Positions 36,017 to 44,861 of a stretch of DNA of 64,000 nt are shown piece by piece (the stretch's first letter is position 1; the number at the start of each line of letters is the position of its first letter). A program made the position numbers and the translations under genes. This DNA comes from Actinobacteria bacterium UBA6100 (lineage in GTDB: Bacteria; Actinomycetota; Coriobacteriia; Anaerosomatales; Anaerosomataceae), in contig DIWS01000002.1 in assembly GCA_002423585.1 (NCBI GenBank), positions 260,548 through 324,547 on the forward strand, in the 5' to 3' direction. The notes under the pieces are model-generated. The model was given only the letters and a program-made list of their open reading frames with translations, was not told the DNA's origin and ran no database searches.

Positions 36017-36426
36017 GCATCCAGGTCGTCATAGACTCATCGGTCGCCTACAAGTGGCACTATCGGAACGACGAGCCAGGCGTCGAGATCGCAGACGCAC
36101 TGCTGGCGGACCACGTAGCGGGGGACATCGTTCTCGTCGCCCCGACCACGCTGACAGTCGAGATCGCAAACGCGCTGCGATACTCCGGCCTTCCGCCTCA
36201 GCGCGTGTCAGAGATCATCGACCTCATTGGAGCCACCCAGATCCACCTGTTCCACCCATCGACGGGCACACTGCTGCGCGCAGCTGATCTGGCGTTCGAG
36301 CACGAAATGAGCGTTTACGACGCACTGTTCCTAGAGCTTGCACAACAGCTGCGATGCCCGCTCTACACCTCGGACCGCAAGGCCTTCGGCGGAATCGAGA
36401 CACCCGTGGAGATCAGGCTCGTCTGA
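36013..36426 (+). CDS. PIN-domain toxin (VapC-like ribonuclease)
   Basis: 137 aa from the GTG that overlaps the antitoxin stop; a GTG at 36004 is an alternative. Acidic active-site residues sit in VVIDSSVAYKW (first Asp), TLTVEIANAL (Glu), SVYDALFLELA (Asp) and LYTSDRKAF (Asp), the PIN order. It would cut RNA in the cytoplasm unless bound by the antitoxin. The pair is inserted between the ArsP-like permease and the ortB end. Confidence 0.87.
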   Translation: MSIQVVIDSSVAYKWHYRNDEPGVEIADALLADHVAGDIVLVAPTTLTVEIANALRYSGLPPQRVSEIIDLIGATQIHLFHPSTGTLLRAADLAFEHEMSVYDALFLELAQQLRCPLYTSDRKAFGGIETPVEIRLV

Positions 36427-36433
36427 ACGCGAG

Positions 36434-36461
36434 AGGGCCCGACTCCCCTGAGCCGGGCCCT
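36434..36461. terminator. Bidirectional terminator between the PIN toxin and ortB
   Basis: AGGGCCCG (36434-36441) pairs with CGGGCCCT (36454-36461), extended inward by CTC/GAG across one mismatch. It lies between convergent genes. Confidence 0.75.
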
Positions 36462-36544
36462 TCAGTGGATGCTCGCTCTGTGTTCCTGCGGTCCTGCCTG
36501 TGTCCCGATGGATGACCGACATCCGGCCGCGTGCGCAGCCTCTC

Positions 36545-37954
36545 CTACCCTGCCCGCAGCCCCGCGGCGATCTCCTCGATGGTGGCTGGAGTGGTGTTCG
36601 TGTCCTCGGCCATGAAGACCAGGTCCTCGGGCGTCGGCCGGTAGCCCTCCCCTGCATGCTTGAGCGCGTTGCGGACGTAGGAGCGGTGCATCTTGCCGAG
36701 GTCGGCCTCCTGAGCGTGGATCTGCTCGGGGCGCTCGGGGATGACGATGACCTTTCCGGGTACGTTGTCGGCCGGATCGCCCGCGCGCACCTCCACGCCC
36801 TGCGCACGCGCAAAGGCGAGCTGGCTCCAGTGGTGCTTGCCGGCACCCGTGTACTCGGTCTCCTGCACGACCACGGTCGCGTCTCTCGGCAACTCGCGGG
36901 CAAGTGACATCGCCGCAGCCATCGCCGTGTTGCCGCTCGGCCCGCGCTCGAGTCCTTCGAGCTTGGCGAGCGCCTCGGTCACGTAGAAGACCTCACCCTG
37001 CGTGACGGTGAGGTAGCGGTCCATGTACCGAAGCGACCGTGCCGCGTTGCGCGGCACGTCGGCGCGGTCCGGCCACGTGGCGAACGGCACGCCGAATCCG
37101 GTGTGGCCGGTCGTGAAGCTCTTGCGGTTGAAGTCGGTGTCGCTGGCCATGTGCAGCCCCGAGAGGTCGACGCTCGCGCTCACGATCTCGGTCCTGGCGC
37201 CCACCCGCTTGAGACCGCGCGCGGTGCCGGTGGTGTTGCCGCCGCCCGCGTGCGTGCACACCACGTGCGTGGGCGGAGCGCCGGTGAGCGCGATCATCTC
37301 CTCGGCAAGCTCGGCGCCGAGCGACTCGATGCCCGAAACACCGAACGGAGAGTACAGCGAGGCCGAGAGGTAGCCGGTCGCCTCCAGCAGTTCGAGCATG
37401 TGGAAGAAGAGCTCCGGCCCGACCGTCATCTGCACGACCTCGGCGCCCACCGCCTCGCACAGCCGGGACTTCTCGACGATCTCCGGCTGTCCGACGTGAC
37501 GCGAGTCGAACGTCTCCTGGCAGATGATGCACGCCAGGCCCGCGCGCGCAGCCTGGCTCGCGACCGCAGCGCCGTAGTTGCCGCTCGTGGCTGCGATCAC
37601 ACCGGCGAAGCCCTTCTCGGCGGCGACATGGATGCTCATGGACGCGCGACGGTCCTTGAACGAACCGGCCATGTTGGCGGCCTCGTCCTTCACGAAGATC
37701 CGCGCGCCGTATCCCGGTTCTGCGTAAGAGCGAACAAGGTCGGTGATGTTGCGGAGCTCGAGCAGCGGCGTGCCGCCCACCCCGGCAGCGCGCTGGATGC
37801 CGCGGATCTGCTCGAGGCTGTAGCCGTGCGCGCCCATCATGCCCTCGTAGTCGAAGGCGATGGGGCTCCGCTCGAACTGCGCGTAGTCCATGCCGAGCGC
37901 GCGCTTCATGATCTCGCCCTTGCGGGCCATCACGGTCTCGTAGCGCGTCGCCAT
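36545..37954 (-). CDS. ortB: 2-amino-4-oxopentanoate thiolase, PLP subunit OrtB
   Basis: 469 aa from the ATG of MATRYETV, 1 bp after the ortA stop. Fold type II PLP enzyme related to threonine synthase: PLP lysine in NMAGSFKDRRA, ATSGNYGAAVASQAA, and the glycine-rich phosphate loop HAGGGNTTGTA. With OrtA it cleaves 2-amino-4-oxopentanoate with CoA to alanine and acetyl-CoA, the energy-yielding step of the pathway. The C-terminal ~70 residues (HRSYVRNALKHAGEG) are family-typical. Confidence 0.92.
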   Translation of the reverse strand: MATRYETVMARKGEIMKRALGMDYAQFERSPIAFDYEGMMGAHGYSLEQIRGIQRAAGVGGTPLLELRNITDLVRSYAEPGYGARIFVKDEAANMAGSFKDRRASMSIHVAAEKGFAGVIAATSGNYGAAVASQAARAGLACIICQETFDSRHVGQPEIVEKSRLCEAVGAEVVQMTVGPELFFHMLELLEATGYLSASLYSPFGVSGIESLGAELAEEMIALTGAPPTHVVCTHAGGGNTTGTARGLKRVGARTEIVSASVDLSGLHMASDTDFNRKSFTTGHTGFGVPFATWPDRADVPRNAARSLRYMDRYLTVTQGEVFYVTEALAKLEGLERGPSGNTAMAAAMSLARELPRDATVVVQETEYTGAGKHHWSQLAFARAQGVEVRAGDPADNVPGKVIVIPERPEQIHAQEADLGKMHRSYVRNALKHAGEGYRPTPEDLVFMAEDTNTTPATIEEIAAGLRAG

Positions 37955-37955
37955 C

Positions 37956-38336
37956 TCACTCACCCGCTTCCGGGCCGGCGGTGCCGGGCACGTGAGAGGG
38001 CACCGACTCACCCTCGGCCTGATCGGCGTGGTAGGCCGACACGCGTGCCCGCAGGTCGCGCCCGATGCCAACGAGCTCAGCGGGCGGCGTGCCGAAGGAG
38101 TGCGTGTAGCCCGGCGAGACCGCCGAGAGATGCCCGCGCACGATCCGCCCGGACATCGTCTCCACCTCGATCTCATCACCGAGCATGCCCCCGGCGCGCG
38201 CGAAGCCCTTGACCCATGCGCGCAGCGGTTGTGCGGCCGTGTCCTCGGGGATGCCGGCTGCTCGCTCGGAAGACTCGAGCAGCACGTACTCGACCTCCAC
38301 CCAGTCACCGGCCGAGCAGCGGAATTCGTCAGTCAT
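37956..38336 (-). CDS. ortA: 2-amino-4-oxopentanoate thiolase, subunit OrtA
   Basis: 126 aa. Beta-rich small subunit with GDWVEVEYVLLESSERA, LRAWVKGFA and GYTHSFGTP, as expected for OrtA. It lies between ord and ortB in a tight operon (24 bp and 1 bp gaps), the order found in clostridial ornithine clusters. The last 20 residues are a disordered Gly/Pro/Glu tail. Confidence 0.9.
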   Translation of the reverse strand: MTDEFRCSAGDWVEVEYVLLESSERAAGIPEDTAAQPLRAWVKGFARAGGMLGDEIEVETMSGRIVRGHLSAVSPGYTHSFGTPPAELVGIGRDLRARVSAYHADQAEGESVPSHVPGTAGPEAGE

Positions 38337-38360
38337 CGCATGCCCCTTCAGTCGTAGCGC

Positions 38361-39371
38361 CTACTCGGTGGGCGCCCAGAAGCGCGGGATCGGCAGATCG
38401 GTCACGGCGAGGATGCCCGCAGGCGCCTCGGTGATCATCGGGATGTAGTTGCCCGTGCTCGCGTACGTGCCCTTGCCGCCCGGGATCTCCGGCTTGTTGG
38501 ACATGTTCACGTTCGGGTCGCCGGTGATGCGGATGTAGTCGCCTGTCTCGATCCCCTCGAGCCCGGGATGGATCTGCTGCGGGTGCACGAGCTCGATCTT
38601 GAGCTCGCCCTTTGAGTAGCCGCGGCCGATGTGGCGGCAGCCGCACACGTCGCCTGGCGCCACCTTCACGTGCGGCGTCTCGCGCGGCACGGTGGTCACG
38701 ATGGGTTCGCGCGTCTCCACGATCTCGTCGATCTGCCAGCCGATCGCCTCGGCGATGAGGTTGATTGACTCCTGGAAGCCTATGTGACCGACGATGGTGC
38801 CGTCGGCCACGCCACGCTCGAACTCCTCGACGGTGGTGCCCACGCCCTGGCTCGCCATGACGGTGGGGCCGAACGGCGAGAGGTCGTTCACGCGCTCGGC
38901 TTCGATCTTGTCGATACGCAGGCAGATCGAGGTCCAGGCCACGATCAGCGCATCGAGGATGAAGCCGGGGTTGATGCCCGTGCCGAGGATGGTGACGTCG
39001 TGCTCCTTGGCGAGCGTGTCGAAGCTCTCCGCCCAGTCGGGATCGCTCGCCCACGGGTACGCGAGCTTCTCGGCGATGCACAGGACGTTCGCGTCAGCCT
39101 TCACGCAGGCCTCCACCTGGCTCGCGATCTCATCCAGGTTGCTCTGCGTGCAGATGCACACGACCTCCGGGTTCTTCGCGAGCACCGCATCCGCATCGGT
39201 GGTCATGCACACGTCACACGTGCGGCCGAGCAGTTCGCCGACCGTCTTGCCCTCTTTGGCGGGATTGGTGACGATCGCGCCGACGAGCTCTATGTCGTTC
39301 GGCCGATCGAGGATGTAGCCGAGCAGTCCCTGGCCCATCATGCCCGTACCCCACACCGCGACCTTGATCAC
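38361..39371 (-). CDS. ord: 2,4-diaminopentanoate dehydrogenase
   Basis: 336 aa from a GTG preceded by GGAAGGAG. N-terminal Rossmann motif VWGTGMMGQG binds NAD(P). GTGINPGFILDAL and VCGCRHIGRGYS belong to the catalytic half of the dihydrodipicolinate-reductase-like Ord family. It oxidatively deaminates 2,4-diaminopentanoate to 2-amino-4-oxopentanoate. It is first gene of ord-ortA-ortB; a promoter-like element shared with oraS lies just upstream. Confidence 0.92.
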   Translation of the reverse strand: MIKVAVWGTGMMGQGLLGYILDRPNDIELVGAIVTNPAKEGKTVGELLGRTCDVCMTTDADAVLAKNPEVVCICTQSNLDEIASQVEACVKADANVLCIAEKLAYPWASDPDWAESFDTLAKEHDVTILGTGINPGFILDALIVAWTSICLRIDKIEAERVNDLSPFGPTVMASQGVGTTVEEFERGVADGTIVGHIGFQESINLIAEAIGWQIDEIVETREPIVTTVPRETPHVKVAPGDVCGCRHIGRGYSKGELKIELVHPQQIHPGLEGIETGDYIRITGDPNVNMSNKPEIPGGKGTYASTGNYIPMITEAPAGILAVTDLPIPRFWAPTE

Positions 39372-39391
39372 GAGAAGCTCCTTCCGAAGAC

Positions 39392-39420
39392 GTATGCAGA
39401 ACCATGCGTTGCTTATGCAT
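39392..39420 (-). promoter_or_regulatory. Promoter-like element of ord (ATGCAT-N17-GCATAC)
   Basis: On the minus strand ATGCAT (39420-39415), 17 bases, GCATAC (39397-39392), then 20 bases to the GTG start. It mirrors the oraS element in sequence, spacing and distance to the start. A 12-bp perfect palindrome CACGATATCGTG (39423-39434) abuts it upstream and is a candidate operator. Confidence 0.45.
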
Positions 39421-39540
39421 CCCACGATATCGTGCCACGCGCCGATGCGCGAGATGGCAGTATCGTCTTCTCTGTGCCGGATGCCAGGCGTAGACTCGCA
39501 TCACGACCCCGACGAACCCGTTCCTGTCCCGGAGAAGCAT

Positions 39541-40275
39541 ATGCCCGTTCTCGCGGCACGCGACATCGTTCAGCGATTCGGACAACAAGAAGTGCTGCAC
39601 GGCGTGTCGCTCGGCGTGGAGCGCGGCGAGGTCCTTGGCCTCCTCGGGCCCTCCGGCGCCGGCAAGACCACGCTCGTGAACATACTCGCAGGCGTGGCCG
39701 AACCGGTCTCCGGCCTCGTCAAGGCCTTCGGCGAGCCGATGCCATCGCTCGAACTCATGCGGCGGATGGGCTACATGGCGCAGGGAGACGCGCTCTACCT
39801 CGACCTCACCGCCGCCGAGAACCTCGAGTTCTTCGGCGCGATCTACGGCCTCACCGGCCCGGCGCTCAAGGCGGCCGCCGCCACAGCGCTTCAGACCGCC
39901 CGTTTAAGCGTGGAGCCGCGCAAGCAGGCGCGCGACTACTCGGGCGGTATGCGCCGACGCCTTTCCCTCGCCACCGCACTACTGCATGAGCCTGAACTGC
40001 TGATCTTGGACGAGCCGACCATAGGCCTCGACCCGCTCCACCGCGTGGAGATCTGGGAGTCGTTCCGGAAGATGGCCGCCGCAGGCCGGACGCTCATCGT
40101 CACGACACACGTGATGGACGAGGCCGAGCGGTGCGATCGTCTCGCGCTCATCCGCGACGGCGTCTTCATCGCGATCGGCACACCGGAGGACCTCAAAGCC
40201 CGCGCCGGCGCCTCAACGCTAGAGGACGCCTTCCTGCACTTCGCGCGGGCCGAGGGAGGCGGGCACAATGCGTAA
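39541..40275 (+). CDS. ABC-2 type transporter ATP-binding protein
   Basis: 244 aa from the ATG after GGAG. Walker A GPSGAGKTT, signature YSGGMRRRLSLA and Walker B LILDEPTIGLDP are intact, followed by the H-loop in VTTHVMDEAE. It overlaps the permease gene by 8 bp. The pair resembles drug or polysaccharide/lipid exporters of the ABC-2 class; the substrate is unknown. It is divergent from ord. Confidence 0.9.
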   Translation: MPVLAARDIVQRFGQQEVLHGVSLGVERGEVLGLLGPSGAGKTTLVNILAGVAEPVSGLVKAFGEPMPSLELMRRMGYMAQGDALYLDLTAAENLEFFGAIYGLTGPALKAAAATALQTARLSVEPRKQARDYSGGMRRRLSLATALLHEPELLILDEPTIGLDPLHRVEIWESFRKMAAAGRTLIVTTHVMDEAERCDRLALIRDGVFIAIGTPEDLKARAGASTLEDAFLHFARAEGGGHNA

Positions 40276-41377
40276 CGCGCTCGCGGTGACCGTCCGGATC
40301 CTTCGGCAGTTCAAACATGATCCGCGCACGCTCTTCATGATGATCGTCGCGCCGATCCTCGCGCTGTTCCTGCTCGACATCATCTTCGGCGCACCTGCCT
40401 ACGAACCGCTCGTGCTCACGGGTGACGTCCCGGGCGACTTCGTGAGCGCACTCGAGGACGCGGGCGCCCGCACCGCGCGCGCCGGGCACGATGATGCCCT
40501 CGCCCGCATCGGCACGGCCGACGCCGACGGCTACGTGACGCTCGAGGACGACTCGCTCCGGGTGTGGGTGGAGGGGTCGGATGCCGCGAAGACCGGCGCG
40601 GTCGTTCGCGCGGTCACCAGGGCGCAGGCCGAGACACTCGTGTCGCTCGAGCTCGACCTCAAGCCGATCGAGCTGCCCGGAGGGCTCGAGATCGACATCA
40701 CGAAGTACATCGACCTGCCCGACTTCAAGGCTCCGGAAGCGCCCGAGGTCACTTACGTCCACGGCAGCGAGGACATGGGCAGCTTTGACTACTACGGCCC
40801 CGTGTTCATCGGCGTCTTCATCTTCTTCTTCGTGTTCGTCACGAGCGGCATCAGCTTCCTGCGCGAGCGCACCGGCGGCACGCTCGAGCGCCTGATGGCG
40901 ATGCCCATCCATAGGTGGGAGCTCGTGCTCGGTTACGCGCAGGGCTTCGGGCTGTTCACGGTGGCGCAGAGCGCGATCGTCGTGCTGGCGAGCATCTACT
41001 GGGTCGGGTTCCCCAACTTCGGCAGCATCTGGCTCGTGCTTCTGATCGCGCTCTCGATGGCGCTCGTGTCGCTGCTGCTCGGCATCCTCGTCTCCGAGTT
41101 CGCATCCACCGAACTGCAGATGATGCAGCTGCTCCAGATCATCGTGATCCCGCAGATCCTGCTCTCGGGCATGCTGGACCTGTCGCAGACGCCGGGGTGG
41201 ATGCAGTTCCTGAGCCGCGTGTTCCCCGTGACCTACGGGGCCGACGCGATGCGCGCGGTGATGTTGCGCTCCGAGGGGATCGGTGGCGTGTGGCTCGACC
41301 TCGTCGTGTTGTGGGCGTTCATCGTGGTGCTCTTCGGCGCGAATGTGGTGGCGCTCAAGAAGTACCGGCGGATCTGA
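40268..41377 (+). CDS. ABC-2 type transporter permease
   Basis: 369 aa. One N-terminal helix (MMIVAPILALFLLDIIF), a ~150-residue external domain, then five helices from about residue 175 to the C-terminus, ending ALKKYRRI. The layout, including FFFVFVTSGISFLRERTGGTLERLMAMP, is that of YhgE/YadH-type ABC-2 permeases. It works with the ATPase encoded directly upstream. Confidence 0.9.
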   Translation: MRNALAVTVRILRQFKHDPRTLFMMIVAPILALFLLDIIFGAPAYEPLVLTGDVPGDFVSALEDAGARTARAGHDDALARIGTADADGYVTLEDDSLRVWVEGSDAAKTGAVVRAVTRAQAETLVSLELDLKPIELPGGLEIDITKYIDLPDFKAPEAPEVTYVHGSEDMGSFDYYGPVFIGVFIFFFVFVTSGISFLRERTGGTLERLMAMPIHRWELVLGYAQGFGLFTVAQSAIVVLASIYWVGFPNFGSIWLVLLIALSMALVSLLLGILVSEFASTELQMMQLLQIIVIPQILLSGMLDLSQTPGWMQFLSRVFPVTYGADAMRAVMLRSEGIGGVWLDLVVLWAFIVVLFGANVVALKKYRRI

Positions 41378-41407
41378 CACCGGGTGCCACCGACGGCGCC
41401 AACGGGG

Positions 41408-42274
41408 TCACGGCGTCGTGTCGATCCACGTTTCGATCATGTAGCCGTTCGCGGCAGCCCACGCCTTGGCCGCAGCCTCGTACTCCTCCAGACCGGAATT
41501 GAGCATCCGCTGCGCCATGCGCACATCGTTCATGGTGTTCAGCGAGTCGATCATCACCTGCGGTTCGACATCTCCTCCGGTGCTGAGCACTCCTTCGTAG
41601 ATGCGGAAGGTCGCGGGGCTGCCGAGCAGCTCGGCGATGCGCGCGTCGTTGCCGGTCGCGCTGTAGATGTCGCACAGCGCGCGCGCCGCAGGCACGAAGA
41701 CGAGCGTGTCACTGCTTGCCAGGCGCTGCTCGAGCGCCGGGACGATCGCCTCGCCCTGGCCGGCCAGCGCATCGGCCAGTTCGAGCTCGCTGATCGCGGC
41801 CGCATGACCGGCGTCGAGCTCGGCGAGCAGCGCCTCGGCCACCTTCGGGTCGGGCAGGTGGGCGAGGCCCCGCATGATCATCCAGAGCTTGAGCTCGTCG
41901 CCTGGCTCGATGTCGTACCCGGACTTGCTCCGGTCGATGGCGGCAAGCGCGGCCAGCAGCGGCTCGATCGCACGCGGATCACCCGTGGCGCCCAGCGCTG
42001 CGTAGACATCGTCTTCGAGATTCGGAGGGGCCCCACCCTCTGCCCACCCGAGGAGCGCTTCGACCGCCTCGGGCGTCCCGAGTTCGCCGAGCTTCTCGAC
42101 GGCCACCGAGCGGATGGCGTACTGGTCTTTCGTCGTGTCCTCGGCCAACTCGACCAGCCTCGCCACGTCACCCTCTTCGGCGGCCTTGTAGACCGCGGAA
42201 TCGCACCCGCTGGCGAGGATGCTCGCCGCGACAAGCGCCCCTAGCGCGATCGTGAAACGCAGCTGCTTACTCAT
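41408..42274 (-). CDS. HEAT-repeat-like lipoprotein
   Basis: 288 aa from the second of two adjacent ATGs, which has the better spacing to GGGGAG. Lipobox LASGC gives Cys24. The body is helical repeats of HEAT type (IRSVAVEKLGELGTPEAVEALL, VYAALGATGDPRAIEPLL). Such repeats bind other proteins or peptides; partner unknown. It is convergent with the ABC-2 permease and is followed on the same strand by two other envelope proteins. Confidence 0.8.
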   Translation of the reverse strand: MSKQLRFTIALGALVAASILASGCDSAVYKAAEEGDVARLVELAEDTTKDQYAIRSVAVEKLGELGTPEAVEALLGWAEGGAPPNLEDDVYAALGATGDPRAIEPLLAALAAIDRSKSGYDIEPGDELKLWMIMRGLAHLPDPKVAEALLAELDAGHAAAISELELADALAGQGEAIVPALEQRLASSDTLVFVPAARALCDIYSATGNDARIAELLGSPATFRIYEGVLSTGGDVEPQVMIDSLNTMNDVRMAQRMLNSGLEEYEAAAKAWAAANGYMIETWIDTTP

Positions 42275-42346
42275 CATGGTCTCCCCCCATGTGCGCCGCT
42301 ACGAGAGTGCATTCCCGCCTCGTGCGGCATCGACACAGGGAACGCC

Positions 42347-42982
42347 TCAGCCGTGCGTGGTCCGTCTGCCCGCCCCCTCGAGGAGGAGGCCCGTGATCCG
42401 ACCTGCAATCGCCGGGGAGACCCGCGATGCGACCAGCCGGTATGCCTCGCCGTCGGATGGCGGCAGACTGTCCGCGAACCGGCGGCCCGCAGCGCGAACT
42501 GGTTCGGCCACGCGCTCGATGTCGCGTTCGGCCAGGCCCGCGCGTCCGACCGTCTCCAGCACGTCCTCGATCCGGTCCGCGAGCGGGATCAGCCCGATGA
42601 CACGGCTCGCCGCCGACGAGTCGACTGCCCGACCGGTGCCGCCACGCCACTCGACCGTTCCAAGCTGCCAGATCCGGATGCCCACCAGGAATGCCGCGAC
42701 CGTGGTCGCGATCCACAGGCCGGTGTAGACGCCCTTGCCGATGACAGCTGGCCAGGTGAGTGCCGCTCCCGCATCGCCGAGCACGCCGACGAGTGAGCCG
42801 GTCGCATCATCGAGTGCGGTCATCTGCGGTGGCAGTGGGATGAGCGAGACACCTCCCACAACGAGGAGGAGAATGCCGCGCTTGGTGCGCAGGAACGAAT
42901 CGCGCCGAGCGGCCAGTGCATACCCGATCAGGTACGCCCAGAGCGCGGATCCGATCAGTGCCGCGATGGCCGCCGCGAGCAT
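42347..42982 (-). CDS. Three-helix membrane protein, paralogue of the protein at 11132-11716
   Basis: 211 aa: three hydrophobic segments at about residues 2-24, 34-50 and 88-107, then a soluble helical region ending TGLLLEGAGRRTTHG. The match to the 11.1-kb paralogue covers both the N-terminal helix with RRDSFLRT and the C-terminal LVASRVSPAIAG..TGLLLEGAGR. No known domain. It is 8 bp after the lipoprotein gene at 42991 and 72 bp before the HEAT lipoprotein, so the three probably form one transcript. Confidence 0.65.
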   Translation of the reverse strand: MLAAAIAALIGSALWAYLIGYALAARRDSFLRTKRGILLLVVGGVSLIPLPPQMTALDDATGSLVGVLGDAGAALTWPAVIGKGVYTGLWIATTVAAFLVGIRIWQLGTVEWRGGTGRAVDSSAASRVIGLIPLADRIEDVLETVGRAGLAERDIERVAEPVRAAGRRFADSLPPSDGEAYRLVASRVSPAIAGRITGLLLEGAGRRTTHG

Positions 42983-42990
42983 GACGCCTC

Positions 42991-44061
42991 CTACTGCGCC
43001 GTGCGCAGGATCTTGCCGGGGAAGATGCCCACGTTCTCGATCTCGATCTCCACATCCTCGCCGGCGATCTCGATGGTGAAGGGCATAGGGCTCGCGCCCT
43101 CCACCTGCCCGGAATCGTACTCGCCCTTCACATCGGGTCCAGCCGCCTGGATGTTCAGCGACCCCAGTCCGGTGCCGTTCATGATGCCGCTGCCCGCGAT
43201 CACCGGCTGCTCGATCGATTCCCCGGTGAGCAGGCTAGCGAGCGGCGCATCGACGATGACGAAGCGCAGCGCGTCATCACGCGCGGATCCCGATATATCA
43301 CCAAAGCCGGACACGATGCCCGCCGGCATGTCGTAGTGGCCAGTGACCCAGAGGTTCGCGTGACCCGTGTAGACGCCGCCCTTGCCGATGCTCCCGCCCG
43401 AGGCGAACAGGTCGAACTCGTAGTCGAAGGTCCAGCCCTGGTTCTCCTGGGTCTCGGTCCCGACGACCTTGATCGTCCAGTCCGGCGTCTGCCCCTTCGC
43501 CTGCGCCTGCTCCACCCAGGCCGCATCGCGCGCAGCCTGATCCTCCTCGGCGGTCGTATAGTCCGAGAATCCGTCCACGTAGGCGGTCAGGAACGTGCGG
43601 TCACCGTAGTCCATGCGTGAGGTGGCCACCACCTCGGCCACCGTGCCATCCTCGGCGAGCTTCACGATGGTGGCGTTGGGCGAGGCGGTGCCGGGAAGCG
43701 AGAAGCCGATCGAGCACCAGTCAGTGGGCTCGGTGCCTGCCGTGTCCACATGCACGCCCGGGCAGAGCGGGAACTCCACGCCCTCCGGCGCCTCCGTGAA
43801 CGGCGTGATCGTCCACGTCGCCCCGTCTGCAGCGGCGCCCGGCGGCACGTAGACCGCGGCGTAGGCATCACCCGTGGTCACGCCCACACCACCACCGTCG
43901 GCGGTCACGGCCAACTCGACCGCAGCGTCGGTGTCGACCGCGAAGCCCGATGGAAGGTCCTCTGCCGAGGTCTTCGCGGGCTCACCCCCGCCATCGCAAC
44001 CGAACGCGCCCAGCACGAGCATGCACGCCAGGAAGATGATGAAGACACGACTACGCGGCAT
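42991..44061 (-). CDS. Predicted lipoprotein of unknown function
   Basis: 356 aa with lipobox GAFGC (Cys22) and a DGGGEP linker. The first half includes a segment like ZU5/GPA-type domains (GDAYAAVYVPPGAA). The second half is beta-rich with WTFDYEFDLFASGG. I cannot name a family. It is first gene of a probable three-gene envelope unit running to 41408. Confidence 0.7.
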   Translation of the reverse strand: MPRSRVFIIFLACMLVLGAFGCDGGGEPAKTSAEDLPSGFAVDTDAAVELAVTADGGGVGVTTGDAYAAVYVPPGAAADGATWTITPFTEAPEGVEFPLCPGVHVDTAGTEPTDWCSIGFSLPGTASPNATIVKLAEDGTVAEVVATSRMDYGDRTFLTAYVDGFSDYTTAEEDQAARDAAWVEQAQAKGQTPDWTIKVVGTETQENQGWTFDYEFDLFASGGSIGKGGVYTGHANLWVTGHYDMPAGIVSGFGDISGSARDDALRFVIVDAPLASLLTGESIEQPVIAGSGIMNGTGLGSLNIQAAGPDVKGEYDSGQVEGASPMPFTIEIAGEDVEIEIENVGIFPGKILRTAQ

Positions 44062-44132
44062 GAAGCTCTCCTCCCCCGTAAGACCTCTCCCGGATGATGG
44101 TACTCCCTCCGGGGGACGGTGCGGGAGAGCGT

Positions 44133-44861
44133 CTACGCGCCGAGGTATGCGCGCTTGAGCTCGGGGTTCTCCAGCAGGTCGGCAGCGGTGCCCTCGATCA
44201 CGACGCGACCGCCCTGCAGCACGTAGCCGCGGTCGGCGATCGAGAGCGCGGCTGTGGCGTTCTGCTCCACCACGAAGACCGCCACACCCTGCTCGTTCAC
44301 TTGCTGGATGAGGTCGAAGTTCTGGTCGACGAGTGCCGGCGAGAGACCCATCGAAGGCTCGTCCATGCAGATGAGCTTCGGGCGGCTCATGAGCGCGCGT
44401 CCGAACGCCACCATCTGCTGCTCGCCGCCCGAAAGCGTGCCGGCGCGCTGCTTGCGGCGCTCCGCGAGTTTCGGGAAGAACTCGTAGACGCGCTCGAGGT
44501 CGGCCGCGATCTCCGCGGTATCAGTGCGCGTGTAAGCGCCCATCTCGAGGTTCTCGAGCACGGTGAGGTGCGGGAAGAGCCTGCGGTTCTCGGGAACGGT
44601 GGCCACGCCGCGCTTGATGCGCTCCGCCGTACGCAGGTTGTTGATGACCTCGCCCTCCCACAGCACCTCGCCCTTCTGGGGCTTCACGATGCCGAGGATG
44701 GTCTTCATCGTCGTCGACTTGCCCGACGCGTTGCCGCCAAGCAGGCAGACGATCTCGCCCGGGTTGACGATGTAGTCCACTCCCTTGAGGATCTGGATGC
44801 GTCCGTAGTAGGTCTCGACGCCCCGGAACTCAAGCAGTGGCTTCTGCTGCTCGCTTACCAA
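44133..44861 (-). CDS. livF: Branched-chain amino acid ABC transporter ATP-binding protein LivF
   Basis: 242 aa from a TTG six bases after GGAGG; the longer frame from 44876 lacks a site. Walker A is GGNASGKST instead of the usual GxNGAGKST. Signature LSGGEQQMV and Walker B LICMDEPSMGLSP are normal for LivF. It overlaps livG by about 30 bp and ends the liv operon. Confidence 0.92.
   Translation of the reverse strand: MVSEQQKPLLEFRGVETYYGRIQILKGVDYIVNPGEIVCLLGGNASGKSTTMKTILGIVKPQKGEVLWEGEVINNLRTAERIKRGVATVPENRRLFPHLTVLENLEMGAYTRTDTAEIAADLERVYEFFPKLAERRKQRAGTLSGGEQQMVAFGRALMSRPKLICMDEPSMGLSPALVDQNFDLIQQVNEQGVAVFVVEQNATAALSIADRGYVLQGGRVVIEGTAADLLENPELKRAYLGA

Noticed and set aside
44085..44129. 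CTCTCCCG/CGGGAGAG dyad after livF as terminator
   Set aside because: The 29-base loop is long and no T-run follows; too weak to list as a feature.
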